Below, in pieces: positions 45,565-54,444 of a stretch of DNA of 64,000 nt (position 1 is its first letter; every line of letters begins with the position of its first letter). The translations under genes and the position numbers were made by a program. The notes under the pieces are model-generated. The model saw nothing but the letters and a program-made list of their open reading frames with translations. It ran no database searches and was not told the origin of the DNA. This stretch comes from Duganella sp. CF458. GTDB lineage: Bacteria; Pseudomonadota; Gammaproteobacteria; Burkholderiales; Burkholderiaceae_D. The DNA is taken from contig NZ_FOOF01000007.1 of assembly GCF_900113115.1 (NCBI RefSeq), forward strand, positions 62,001 to 126,000. The letters are read 5' to 3'.

Positions 45565-46376
45565 AGGCTTTCCTCGAAAGGTGCATGGCGCAACTGCGCC
45601 AGCGCTTGCAGACAATAATACTGAAACCACAGGCCGGTGAAGATGAAAATCACCACGTACACCCAGATCGAGGCAGCCAGCAGGATCGGGAAGAAAGCAA
45701 TCGCGGCAGCGGCGCCGCCCACCCACACCAGGGCCGGCAGCGAGCCCGCCAGGCCGGACACCACGCCGATCGACATCAGTTGCCAGCGGTGTTCACGCTG
45801 CAGCTTGGCCAGTTCTTCGGCGCTGGCGTAGTCGGCCAGCGCGTCATAGCTCATCACGCGGCTGGTGAGCCAGCCCCACAGCAGCACCGTGGCCAGGCCG
45901 GCCAGCGGCGGGAAGATATACATCGGCAGGATGCACAGCCAGGCCAGCACGAAAATGCCGAAGGCGCCCAGCGCCTTGATCACACCGCCCAGGATGGAGC
46001 CGCCCTGCTTTTTCTCCAGTTGCGGGAAATGGCGGCCGCCCACGTGGCGCACGATGAAGGGCATGGCCGCCACGCCGATAAAGATCATGGCGGTCACGAT
46101 CATCAGCGGCAACAGCAGGAGCAGGGCAAACAGCGGCACCACGATCGAGCGCAAGCCCGCCAGGCCGATCGATTGCAGCCAGTCGCTGGTCACGCGGTAG
46201 ATCTCGAAATCGACGAAGTGGCCATGCAGCCAGTCGAGCAGCGGCTGCAGGCCAAGCCACAGCAGCAGCGCCCACAGGGCGACTGACAGAATGAAAGGAA
46301 CAATACTCAGCAATAAGATCTTGCCGTGCAACTGGGACAGCAGGGCCCTGCCGTAAGCGTGGATAACAGCGCGCAT
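45549..46376 (-). CDS. EI24-domain integral membrane protein (CysZ-like)
   Basis: A 275-residue protein with several hydrophobic helices (about 20-45, 77-110, 133-165, 205-260) and the EI24/CysZ family pattern. CysZ itself imports sulfate; more distant EI24 proteins have no established role, and no sulfur gene is next to this one. It begins 3 bases after the fatty-acid hydroxylase stop and overlaps the following gene. Confidence 0.8.
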   Translation of the reverse strand: MRAVIHAYGRALLSQLHGKILLLSIVPFILSVALWALLLWLGLQPLLDWLHGHFVDFEIYRVTSDWLQSIGLAGLRSIVVPLFALLLLLPLMIVTAMIFIGVAAMPFIVRHVGGRHFPQLEKKQGGSILGGVIKALGAFGIFVLAWLCILPMYIFPPLAGLATVLLWGWLTSRVMSYDALADYASAEELAKLQREHRWQLMSIGVVSGLAGSLPALVWVGGAAAAIAFFPILLAASIWVYVVIFIFTGLWFQYYCLQALAQLRHAPFEESLCESD

Positions 46377-46379
46377 TCG

Positions 46380-47345
46380 TTAACTCGGTTTCTTTCTCAT
46401 AAATTCAAACATCCGTTTCAGGCCCAGCCATTGCTGGGCCCAGAAGCCGCGGCCATAGTCGCGGCCCGCCAACTGGTCGCGCACGCCGGTCGCTTCGAAG
46501 CGCGGCGTGAAGTTGGCGGTGCGGAAAATGATGTCCCATATCGGGAACAGCACGGCGAAATTGCAGCCGCCCAGCGTGCCCTGCCCTTTCGATTCATGGC
46601 CAACGCCGATGGCGTGGTGCATGCGGTGGTAGCGCGGCGACACCAGCAGCCGTTCGCCGATGCGGCCGAAGTGTATACGAACGTTGGCGTGTTGCAAGCT
46701 TTGCACGATACGGGACAGCGATACGAGGAGCACGTACTGGCTTGGCGGCACGCCGATGGCCAGCGCCAGCAGCGCCATCATGATATCGCGCAGCAGGTCG
46801 TCCAGCAGGTGGTTGCGGTCGTCGCTCCACAGGTTCATGTTCTGCTGGCTGTGGTGCAGGCTGTGCAGGCCCCACCACCAATTGAACTGATGCTGGGCGC
46901 GATGGAACCAGTAGTCGGCGAAATCCAGCACCAGCAGGTAGATGGCAAAGCTGGCCAACGGGTGCATATCGGTGACCAGGTTTTCCAGGTTGAAGGGCTG
47001 CACGCCTTCCATATGCAGGGCGCCGGAAATGGCGTCCATCAGCGGGTCGAGCGTGAAGAACAGCAGCAGCGGGATCAGGCCGATCCGCTGCAGCACGGTA
47101 TAGATGAAGTCATTCCAGCGCGCGCGCCGATCGGTGAACTGGTGCACCGGGATGGCCGCCTCCAGCGGGCGCAGCACCAGGTAGATCAGCAGCAGTTCGG
47201 CCATGCCGATCAGCAGCCATTCGGTGCCTTCGAAGGCTTCTTCGGTGATGTCGCCCATGCCGGTGCAGTAGATGGCCGGCTGGATGGCGTTTTCAAACAG
47301 CCAGCCCTGGGCTTGGCCCAGCAGGTCCAGGAAGAATTGAATCAT
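46380..47345 (-). CDS. Sterol desaturase/fatty-acid hydroxylase family membrane protein
   Basis: A 321-residue di-iron membrane enzyme. The histidine clusters are intact: HRAQHQ (after DYWF), HSLHHS and RYHRMHH, the HX3H / HX2HH / HX2HH set. Four hydrophobic stretches surround them. The family hydroxylates or desaturates lipids; substrate unknown. The ATG at 47345 overlaps the stop of the polysaccharide deacetylase gene (ATGA). In this operon it may modify an envelope lipid. Confidence 0.88.
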   Translation of the reverse strand: MIQFFLDLLGQAQGWLFENAIQPAIYCTGMGDITEEAFEGTEWLLIGMAELLLIYLVLRPLEAAIPVHQFTDRRARWNDFIYTVLQRIGLIPLLLFFTLDPLMDAISGALHMEGVQPFNLENLVTDMHPLASFAIYLLVLDFADYWFHRAQHQFNWWWGLHSLHHSQQNMNLWSDDRNHLLDDLLRDIMMALLALAIGVPPSQYVLLVSLSRIVQSLQHANVRIHFGRIGERLLVSPRYHRMHHAIGVGHESKGQGTLGGCNFAVLFPIWDIIFRTANFTPRFEATGVRDQLAGRDYGRGFWAQQWLGLKRMFEFMRKKPS

Positions 47346-48106
47346 TTGCGGTAATCCGGGTGCTCTCTCAGGGTGGCGAAGCAGAAGCCTTTTTGCTTGA
47401 GGCCTTCTATCAGCGGTTCCAGGTTGGCCGGCGCCCAAGGGTCCTGGCGCGACCAGATGCCCATATGGGCCATGAAGATGTCGCCGTCGCGCAGGCCTTC
47501 CAGGGCGCGCTTCAGCAATTGCGCGTTGGAGGCGCGTTCGACCGGCAGCTCGTCGCCCGAGAAGCCGGCCGGCGTGGCCCAACCAGCGTGCTGGTAGCCG
47601 CAGGCCTTGCCGGCCGCCAGCGTGCGCGGGCTGGTCTTGCCGCCGGGGGCACGCCAGAACGGGTCCAGCGCCTTGCCGGTCAGCTCGTGGAAGCGTCGGT
47701 CGACGCGCCGCAGCTCATCGCAATACTGCTGCGGCGACCAGTCCCGCTCCTTGCCGGCATGGGCGCCGAACTGCGGCTTGACCGTGATCTTGCCGTTCGC
47801 GCCATCGCGCACATAGTAAGTATGGTCGAAGGTATGGCTGCCGAAAGCGTGCCCTTCGGCGACGCGGGCGCGCCAATAGGCTTGCCAGGACGGGTCCAGG
47901 CTGTAGTCGCCCTTGACGGTCTTTTCGTTCGCCAGGAAGAAGGTGGCCTTGACGTTCTGCCGCGCCAGGACGGCGGCGATCAGTTCGGCCTGCGACTGGC
48001 TGCCGGTATCAAAGGTCAGGTAGACGGTCGCGCGGCACTGCGGGGCCGCCGACGCGCCGGCGGCCACTGCAGCGGCCAGCACCAGCACGCAAGCCTGCCG
48101 GCGCAT
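47342..48106 (-). CDS. Secreted polysaccharide deacetylase (NodB domain)
   Basis: A 254-residue protein with signal peptide ending GASA. NodB motifs: YLTFDTGS (motif 1), GSHTFDH (motif 2, both metal His), WRAPGG (motif 3) and the C-terminal His region MAHMGIW. In motif 1 the usual second Asp (TFDDG), a metal ligand, is Thr, so the metal site may differ. Probable de-N-acetylation of a glycan in the periplasm or envelope. Its ATG overlaps the stop of the propeller gene as TGATG. Confidence 0.85.
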   Translation of the reverse strand: MRRQACVLVLAAAVAAGASAAPQCRATVYLTFDTGSQSQAELIAAVLARQNVKATFFLANEKTVKGDYSLDPSWQAYWRARVAEGHAFGSHTFDHTYYVRDGANGKITVKPQFGAHAGKERDWSPQQYCDELRRVDRRFHELTGKALDPFWRAPGGKTSPRTLAAGKACGYQHAGWATPAGFSGDELPVERASNAQLLKRALEGLRDGDIFMAHMGIWSRQDPWAPANLEPLIEGLKQKGFCFATLREHPDYRK

Positions 48107-49074
48107 CACATCCTCGCGGACGAGTTGGCGAAGAATACGCCGTGCGGCGAACGGCCGACCGGTATCGTCCTGACGACCTTTTTCTGCTGCAGGTCGATCA
48201 CGGCCACTTTTTTGATCCAGCGCAGCGTGGCCCACATGTATTTGCGGTCGGCGGTGATTTCCATGCAATCGGGGCCACCCGGCACGTCGATGGTGCCGAC
48301 GTTTTCCAGCGTCTTCTGGTCGATGATGTTGATGGTGTTGGACACCCGGTTCGACACATAGGTGTAGCGGCCATCGCCCAGGGCGCGGAAGTTGTGGGTG
48401 CCGGCGCCGGCCTTGATGCGCTTGACCGTGCGGCGCGCGCGCCAGTCGATCACCTCGACATAGTCGCTACCCATGATCCCGACCAGCAGGTACTTGTCGT
48501 CCGGCGTCATGGCGATACCCGCCGGCAGCTTGCCGACCGGGAGAGTCCACAGCAGGTTCTGGGTCTTCAAATCGATCGCGCTGACCTGGTCGCTGCCCTG
48601 CTGGGTGACAAAGACGGTGCTGCTCTTGGCGTCGAAAGCGACGTGGCTAGGCAGCTTGGGCAACGGAATCCGCTTGGCCAACTTCATTTCCTTGCCGTTG
48701 TACGAATAAATGTCGATCCGGTGCAGGCGCAGCGAAGTCGCGACGAACCATTTCTGGTCCGGCGAGAAGCCGATCTGGTAAGGGTCGAGGATGTCCTTGA
48801 CGTGGCGCTGCACCTGGCCGGTCACGGGATCCAGGAACACCAGTTCATTACCCACCGCGCTGGCGACGATCAGCGACTTGTTATCGGGGGTGGCCATCAG
48901 GTGGTGGGGCTCTTTACCCACCGGGAAAGTCTGCAGGCTCTTGTAGCTTACCTGGTCCAGCAACTGGACCGTGGCGTCGCGCGAATTGAGCACGACGACG
49001 ACGTTTGCCTGGACAGGCTGCACGCCTGCCAGCAAACCACATAAAACTGCTGCGCTACGGATACTGCGGAACAT
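48106..49074 (-). CDS. Secreted YVTN-family beta-propeller protein
   Basis: A 322-residue protein with signal peptide ending VQA and about six to seven repeated propeller blades, each with a pattern such as GKEPHHLMATPDNKSLIV, LPSHVAFDAKSSTVFVTQ, LPAGIAMTPDDKYLLVG and GPDCMEITADRKYMWAT. Such propellers bind partners or cofactors; some accompany quinohaemoproteins, but no dehydrogenase is here. First gene of the five-gene operon, divergent from the FKBP gene. Confidence 0.88.
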   Translation of the reverse strand: MFRSIRSAAVLCGLLAGVQPVQANVVVVLNSRDATVQLLDQVSYKSLQTFPVGKEPHHLMATPDNKSLIVASAVGNELVFLDPVTGQVQRHVKDILDPYQIGFSPDQKWFVATSLRLHRIDIYSYNGKEMKLAKRIPLPKLPSHVAFDAKSSTVFVTQQGSDQVSAIDLKTQNLLWTLPVGKLPAGIAMTPDDKYLLVGIMGSDYVEVIDWRARRTVKRIKAGAGTHNFRALGDGRYTYVSNRVSNTINIIDQKTLENVGTIDVPGGPDCMEITADRKYMWATLRWIKKVAVIDLQQKKVVRTIPVGRSPHGVFFANSSARM

Positions 49075-49216
49075 GAAAACTCGCTTATTGGTTAAGCCAA
49101 CCGGTATTTTACGGTCAAACGTCTTGTATTAAGTTATTGCCGACAACATTTAATGGGTATCGGCCGCGAATGCACTACAATCGCCGCCTAAGCCCCCACC
49201 TTTCTAAGGAATACAA

Positions 49217-49573
49217 ATGACTATCATCACTAACGCATCCGGCCTGCAATACGACGACATCAAAGTAGGCGATGGCGCCGAAGCCAAGGCTGGCCAGAAC
49301 GTCACCGTCCATTACACCGGCTGGCTGCGCAACGACGACGGCAGCAAAGGCCCGAAATTCGATTCCTCCAAGGACCGTAACGACCCGTTCGAGTTCGCCC
49401 TGGGCGCCGGCATGGTGATCCGCGGCTGGGATGAAGGCGTGCAAGGCATGAAAGTTGGCGGCACCCGCCAACTGATCATCCCTGCCGACCTGGGTTACGG
49501 TTCGCGCGGCGCCGGCGGCGTGATTCCGCCAAACGCCACCCTGATCTTCGACGTGGAACTGCTGGGCGTTTAA
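49217..49573 (+). CDS. FKBP-type peptidyl-prolyl cis-trans isomerase
   Basis: A 118-residue single-domain FKBP with VTVHYTGWL, FDSSKDRNDPFEFALG, VIRGWDEGVQGMKVGG and GYGSRGAGGVIPPNATLIFDVELL, all of the standard active-site stretches. There is no signal peptide, so it acts in the cytoplasm as a folding catalyst. TAAGGAATACAA precedes the ATG. Monocistronic between divergent and convergent genes. Confidence 0.95.
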   Translation: MTIITNASGLQYDDIKVGDGAEAKAGQNVTVHYTGWLRNDDGSKGPKFDSSKDRNDPFEFALGAGMVIRGWDEGVQGMKVGGTRQLIIPADLGYGSRGAGGVIPPNATLIFDVELLGV

Positions 49574-49593
49574 TCAGCCCCTGGACGGAAGGC

Positions 49594-50352
49594 CTAGCGC
49601 AGCCACTTGCGCTGCACGGCCTCCTGCTCCGCTTTCGCATCCAGCGGTTGGCCGGCGATACGCTGGTCGATCGCATCCAACACCTGCGCCGGCATGTCCG
49701 ACGCCGCCTGACGGTATTCCCCCTGCTGTGGCCTGCCCTGGCTTTGCACCGCCAGCTGCACCTTCCATACGCCACCCTGCTTGCAGGCCAGGCCCGACAT
49801 CTCCTGCGACGTTATGAAGCTGCGGCAGTAGCTATTGTCCTGCGCCAGGAAGCTGGTGCCGATGCGCACCGGCCCGCCGCTGCCGGCCATTTGCTGGTCC
49901 AGCGCCGTCGCCAGGCGGCCTTGCGCCACCAGCACGCCATCACGGCTGGCCACCGTCTCGCCACGGTCGATCGGCAGCATGCCGACGCCGTAGTGGCCGG
50001 CCATCACGCCCACCATCAGCATGGCCGCCAGCGCCCCCCATTCAGGCCATGACCAGCGCCGGCCACGGCTGGCCTTGCGGGCAGCCTGCTGCTCCGCCTC
50101 GCGCCGGGCGCGCACGGAATCGAGGCTGACCACCGTGGCCTGGCGCAGCGGCTGCGCCAACCTGGGCGGCACCGCCTCCTCCGCCACTGGGGCAAAGGCG
50201 GCAAATACGTCATTGCGCATGGCCTTGTGCTGGGCCACGCGGCGCGCCAGCGCGGCATCCTTGTGCATGGCTTCTTCGACGGCGCGGCGGGTCACTTCAT
50301 CCAGTTCGCCGTCGGCATAAGCCATCAGGACTTCGTCGGAAAAACTCTTCAT
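49594..50352 (-). CDS. Membrane anti-sigma factor
   Basis: A 252-residue protein. The N-terminal cytoplasmic part (SDEVLMAYADGELDE...) is the anti-sigma type seen next to ECF sigma genes, without a zinc HX3CX2C motif. One membrane helix lies near 105-127 and a periplasmic domain of about 125 residues follows with two Cys (CRSF, GLACKQGG). The ATG overlaps the sigma-factor stop (ATGA), giving stoichiometric production. It should hold the sigma factor until an envelope signal releases it. Confidence 0.85.
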   Translation of the reverse strand: MKSFSDEVLMAYADGELDEVTRRAVEEAMHKDAALARRVAQHKAMRNDVFAAFAPVAEEAVPPRLAQPLRQATVVSLDSVRARREAEQQAARKASRGRRWSWPEWGALAAMLMVGVMAGHYGVGMLPIDRGETVASRDGVLVAQGRLATALDQQMAGSGGPVRIGTSFLAQDNSYCRSFITSQEMSGLACKQGGVWKVQLAVQSQGRPQQGEYRQAASDMPAQVLDAIDQRIAGQPLDAKAEQEAVQRKWLR

Positions 50353-50852
50353 ACTGTCCTCGCTTGTTCCGATAACATTTCTTGCAACGCAGTGCGGGCG
50401 CGCGCCAGGCGGCTGGTCAGGGTACCGACCGGGATCTCCAGCACTTCCGCTGCCTCTTTATATGGCAGCCCTTCCACCAGCACCAGGCCGACCACCAGCC
50501 GGTGCTCCTCGCTCAGCAGGCTGACGGCTTTCTGCACCGCCATGCGCTGCTGGTGAGCCTCGGCAAAATCGTCCCCCACGTGCTCGCCCTCCTCTTCCGG
50601 CGCAAACAGCTCGCTGCGGCGGACGCGGGAACGCACTTCGTCGATCCAGGCATTCTTAATAATGCGGAACAACCAGCTATCCAGGCGGGTCCCCGGCTGG
50701 TAAGAGCCGCTGTGCACGATCGCGCGTTCCACGGAGAGCTGGACCAGGTCGTCGGCATCCTCGCGGTGCCAGGCCAGGGTACGGGCGAAACGCCGCAATC
50801 GCGGCAACAGTGTGGCGATTTCCTCGTGCAGGGCGCTATCGTTGTCCATCAT
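50349..50852 (-). CDS. ECF-family RNA polymerase sigma factor
   Basis: A 167-residue sigma factor with only regions 2 and 4: ADDLVQLSVERAI and SWLFRIIKNAWIDEVR (region 2), then LPYKEAAEVLEIPVGTLTSRLARAR (region 4 HTH). ATGs at 50852 and 50849 are both possible; longer frames would run into the divergent subtilase promoter. It is divergent from the subtilase gene by about 90 bases, so its regulon may include the secreted-protease module (inference). Confidence 0.92.
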   Translation of the reverse strand: MMDNDSALHEEIATLLPRLRRFARTLAWHREDADDLVQLSVERAIVHSGSYQPGTRLDSWLFRIIKNAWIDEVRSRVRRSELFAPEEEGEHVGDDFAEAHQQRMAVQKAVSLLSEEHRLVVGLVLVEGLPYKEAAEVLEIPVGTLTSRLARARTALQEMLSEQARTV

Positions 50853-50941
50853 ATGAAGATAACGAATGGCGTGGGGATTTTCTTCCCTCTCTCCATCGTT
50901 AATACAGAATAGATACCGGTAGCTTATATTATCATCCGACC

Positions 50942-52306
50942 ATGCCAACCTTGCGTCCGACACATTCCCTGTTGCGTACATGCCGCTGCCTGCTGCTGGC
51001 CACCGGCTTACTGGCGGGCGCGGGACCCGCGGCGGCACAAATCGGCTTGCCCGGCGTGCCGCAGTTGCCAGGCGGCCTGTCGTCCCGGCTTGGCGACAAT
51101 GCGCTGGGCGATCGCCTGCGCGAGAAACTGCTGGATACCAGGGAGTTGCCGCGCAAGGCGGCGCTGGAGCAGCTTCGGTCGCTGAATGTGCGCGAACTGC
51201 TGCAGCGGCACCCGGCGCAGCTGGAGCCGGATCCTTCCGGCTTCCCGATCGTGCGCAGGGAGATCCTGGCGTGGTCGCCATCGCAAGCCGGACTTGCTGC
51301 GGCCGCAGCAGCCGGGCTGACGATAGCCGGCAGGCAGGACATGCCGGAGATCGGGCAGTCGCTGGTGACCTTGCGGGTGCCGGACAACGTTGCCACGATG
51401 GACGCGCTGGCCAGGCTGCGCATAGCCGATCCCGATGGCAGCTATGATTTCAACCATGTGTATACCGGTGCCGAGGCGGCGGGCGGCTCGGCTGCAACGC
51501 CCGTGGTTCGCGCGGTGCACATACAAGCCAGCGACGCCGGTGCTACCGGCACAGTTGGCGGCGAGGTGCGGGTCGGCCTGGTAGACAGCGGGATTGACGG
51601 CAGCCACGAAGTCTTCGAAAACGCCCGGATTGTGCGCTGGGGCTGCGACGGCGCGACGCGCCCTGCTCCGCACGGTACAGCGGTTGCCGCCCTGATGATC
51701 GGCAAATCGGAACGTTTCAGGGGCGCGGCGCCGGATGCGAAGCTCTATGCCGCCGATATATATTGCGACCAGCCGACCGGCGGCTCGGCCAGCCAGATCG
51801 TGCAAGCGCTGGCTTGGCTGGCGAGGGAACAGGTCGGCGTCGTCAATGTCAGCCTGGTCGGCCCGCCCAACCAGATGCTGGGCCGCATGGTGCAGGCGAT
51901 GGTGGCGCGCGGCCACCTGCTGGTGGCGGCAGTCGGCAACGATGGCCCGGCTGCGCCGCCTTTATATCCAGCCAGCTACCCTGGTGTCGTCGGCGTGACC
52001 GGCGTCGACCCGAAACGCCGCCCGCTGCCTGAAGCGGCGCGCGGCCCGCAAGTGATGTTCGCCGCACCCGGCAGCCAGATGGCGGCAGCGGCCATCGGCA
52101 ACCCACCGTATAAGCTTGTGCGCGGAACCAGCTTCGCCTCGCCGCTGGTGGCAGCGCTGCTGGCGCCGCGCTTGCCCTCGCCTTCCCCGGCGCTGGCCGT
52201 CCAGGCGCTCTCCTCCCTGGCGGCCAGTGCCAGCGGCGCCGGCGACGGTACCGGCCGCGGCGTCGTGGCGGAAAACCTGCGCATTGCCCCTTCCGCCTTT
52301 CGTTGA
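50942..52306 (+). CDS. Secreted S8 (subtilisin-family) serine protease
   Basis: A 454-residue protein: signal peptide ending PAAAQ, a 170-residue N-terminal propeptide-like region, then the subtilase domain with the triad Asp215 (GLVDSGIDG), His244 (PHGTAVAALM) and Ser397 (GTSFASP), plus oxyanion Asn333 (AVGNDGP). No C-terminal anchor is seen. An active extracellular or periplasmic endopeptidase is expected. No Shine-Dalgarno site is obvious. It is followed by a secreted low-complexity protein and is divergent from the ECF sigma gene. Confidence 0.9.
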   Translation: MPTLRPTHSLLRTCRCLLLATGLLAGAGPAAAQIGLPGVPQLPGGLSSRLGDNALGDRLREKLLDTRELPRKAALEQLRSLNVRELLQRHPAQLEPDPSGFPIVRREILAWSPSQAGLAAAAAAGLTIAGRQDMPEIGQSLVTLRVPDNVATMDALARLRIADPDGSYDFNHVYTGAEAAGGSAATPVVRAVHIQASDAGATGTVGGEVRVGLVDSGIDGSHEVFENARIVRWGCDGATRPAPHGTAVAALMIGKSERFRGAAPDAKLYAADIYCDQPTGGSASQIVQALAWLAREQVGVVNVSLVGPPNQMLGRMVQAMVARGHLLVAAVGNDGPAAPPLYPASYPGVVGVTGVDPKRRPLPEAARGPQVMFAAPGSQMAAAAIGNPPYKLVRGTSFASPLVAALLAPRLPSPSPALAVQALSSLAASASGAGDGTGRGVVAENLRIAPSAFR

Positions 52307-52412
52307 AAAGATTTTTCGAAATTTTTTCGAATGGATGGAAGGATTCGGGGTTCCGGTTCGTTCTCTGTATGTAAGCGGCGGATTTCCCGCAGCCAGACCA
52401 AGGAGAACTGAT

Positions 52413-53285
52413 ATGAAAACCAACATCGCAACCATCATCCGCGCTGCCCTTATCGCTGCCGCCAGCGCTGCATCGATCGCCCAAGCCGGCCCGCTCGGCG
52501 GCGCGCTTGGCGGCAATATCGGCGGCGGCATGGGCGGTGCTTTCGGTGGCGGCATGGGCGCCATGCGCGGCGGGATGACCGGCGACATCGCCGGCAGTAC
52601 CATGCGCGGCAGCCGTGCCGGTGCGGACATCGCCGGCAATGCAGCTGGCAATGTCGCTGCCACCGCTTCCCGTGCAGCCGCTGCCGATTCAGCGGCAAAC
52701 AATGCTACCCAGCGCGGCCTGGATGCCAGCGGCGCGGTCAATGGCGCCGCCAATGCGACCGGCTCCCTGTCGCGCAATGCCGGAGCCGCTGGCGCCAACA
52801 GCGACGGCACCGCAACCAGTGCAGCGAATGGTACGGCGGACGGCATCGCAGGCAAGCTGGCGGGCGGCGCCGCAAACAGCGCTTCCAACAGCACTGCGGG
52901 CAGCGCGCCAGGCGGCACTTCGAACGGCGGCAAATCCGCTTCGGCCACGGGCAACGGCAGCGGCGGCTCCAGCCTGGGAGCCAACCTGGCGCGCGGCGCG
53001 AATGCGGTAAGCGGCAGCGCCGATGGCACATCCAACGGCGGCGCACATGCAAACGCAAGCCGTTCCGGTCTCGGCGGTTCCGCGCAAGGCAAGGGCTCCG
53101 CGGACGGTTCCGCCAGTGCCAGCAAAGCGTTCCGCGGCAGCAGCGGTGGTAGCGGAAATGGCAGCACCGGCAGCCAGCCCGCACCGCAGCAATCGACGAA
53201 AAACGCTTCCGCCAACGGTAACGTGAATGCCGGTTTCAACGTCCAAGCGGGCAAGAACACCGCCGTTGAAGGCTCCGCGCAGTGA
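52413..53285 (+). CDS. Secreted Gly/Ala/Ser/Asn-rich low-complexity protein
   Basis: A 290-residue protein with a good AAGGAGA site and a signal peptide ending IAQA. The mature part is almost entirely Gly, Ala, Ser, Asn and Thr, starting with GG-rich repeats (LGGNIGGGMGGAFGGGMG) and continuing with short degenerate repeats like SANGTADG, without Cys or Trp. I recognise no named family. It is expected to be disordered or fibrous, and surface-exposed or secreted. Its position behind the subtilase suggests it is a protease substrate or co-secreted partner (inference). Confidence 0.75.
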   Translation: MKTNIATIIRAALIAAASAASIAQAGPLGGALGGNIGGGMGGAFGGGMGAMRGGMTGDIAGSTMRGSRAGADIAGNAAGNVAATASRAAAADSAANNATQRGLDASGAVNGAANATGSLSRNAGAAGANSDGTATSAANGTADGIAGKLAGGAANSASNSTAGSAPGGTSNGGKSASATGNGSGGSSLGANLARGANAVSGSADGTSNGGAHANASRSGLGGSAQGKGSADGSASASKAFRGSSGGSGNGSTGSQPAPQQSTKNASANGNVNAGFNVQAGKNTAVEGSAQ

Positions 53286-53458
53286 CGCACCAGCCTGGGG
53301 CGGTGCGGCGAAAAAGCTTAAACTAGCTGAGGTTTTCGCCAAAATCCGCCCCGAATTTCGTGGCGAGCCAGTCACTATATGGGCTTCTTCAAAAAACGCT
53401 ACACACTTTTTTCAATTAATGTGCTAATCTGCGCGCTCCATTAACCAAGGAGGTAGTA

Positions 53459-53746
53459 ATGAAAAAAGGCGAACTGATTGCAGAATTTGCGAAGCGTACC
53501 GAAATGTCCGGCGCAGCCGCTAACGACGCAATTAACACCCTGATCGCGATCGTTACCGAGCGTCTGAAAAAGGGCGACACCGTTGGCATCACCGGTTTCG
53601 GCACCTTCTCCGTCGCCAAGCGCGCCGCCCGTAAAGGCCGCAACCCAGCAACCGGCGAAGCGATCAAGATCGCTGCATCCAAGACCCCTAAGTTCTCGGC
53701 TGGCGCGACCCTGAAAGCCGCTGTGAACCCAACCAAGAAGAAGTAA
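53459..53746 (+). CDS. hupB: DNA-binding protein HU
   Basis: A 95-residue HU/IHF-family protein, starting MKKGELIAEFAKRTEM with GFGTFSVAKRAARKGRNPATGE (the DNA-contacting beta arm) and TPKFSAGATLKAAVN. A strong AAGGAGG site precedes the ATG, as expected of an abundant nucleoid protein. Codon use is strongly optimised. Strong terminator at 53767-53817. Confidence 0.93.
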   Translation: MKKGELIAEFAKRTEMSGAAANDAINTLIAIVTERLKKGDTVGITGFGTFSVAKRAARKGRNPATGEAIKIAASKTPKFSAGATLKAAVNPTKKK

Positions 53747-53766
53747 TTCTTCGGGCTTACCGCCAG

Positions 53767-53817
53767 AACGGCGGTTCAAGGCTGGCCGGAAAGGCTTGTC
53801 TTGAACCGCCGTTTTTT
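53767..53817 (+). terminator. Intrinsic terminator of the HU gene
   Basis: AACGGCGGTTCAAG (53767-53780) pairs with CTTGAACCGCCGTT (53800-53813), a perfect 14-bp stem followed by six T. Confidence 0.9.
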
Positions 53818-53859
53818 ATTGTGCACCGCACGGTGCTTCATCACGTTGAGGAGATATTT

Positions 53860-54357
53860 ATGAGCATGGTTGGCTATCTTATCGCACTGCCGGAATCGAA
53901 GCTCGCCGAGCTGCGGGCAGACGAGGAACTGGTCGAGGAATTCCTGTTCCCCGATGACGGCGACAGTGAACCGGAAAACTCCATCGACCTCGATAAGGCC
54001 TGGCATGGCATCCATTACCTGCTGACCAGCGAGGTGGAAGGAGGGCCGGAGCCGCTTTCCCTGGCAGTCATCGGCGGCGAAGAATTTGGGCCGGATATCG
54101 GTTATGGGCCGCCCCGCTTCCTCACTTCAGCGCAGGTGCAGGCGATCGCAGAAGCACTCACGCCACTCGGCAGGCCGGAACTGGCTGCACGATTCGACCC
54201 GCAAGACATGGAGCGCAAGGAGATTTATCCCGCCATCATCTGGACCCGCGACGGTGACGAAGCCCTGGACTATGTGCTTGATAATTACGAGGTTCTGCGG
54301 GAGCACTTTCTCGATGCCGCCACCCGTGGCGATGCAGTGATCCAGCTTCTTGCCTGA
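53860..54357 (+). CDS. DUF1877 (YfbM-like) protein
   Basis: A 165-residue cytoplasmic protein starting MSMVGYLIALPESKLAELRAD, with the AWHGIHYLLTSEVEGGPEPL and GGEEFGPDIGYGPPRFL segments typical of YfbM. Length agrees with the family (167). Function unknown. GAGGAG lies ahead of the ATG at 53860, which decides against the earlier frame opening at 53821. Separate from HU by its terminator. Confidence 0.85.
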   Translation: MSMVGYLIALPESKLAELRADEELVEEFLFPDDGDSEPENSIDLDKAWHGIHYLLTSEVEGGPEPLSLAVIGGEEFGPDIGYGPPRFLTSAQVQAIAEALTPLGRPELAARFDPQDMERKEIYPAIIWTRDGDEALDYVLDNYEVLREHFLDAATRGDAVIQLLA

Positions 54358-54444
54358 CCTGATTGGAGCCTATACTCTAAGGCTTGGGCGGCTTTCTTTT
54401 GTATGATGGCGCTTCATAACCCCACTAAACCAAAGGTAGACACC

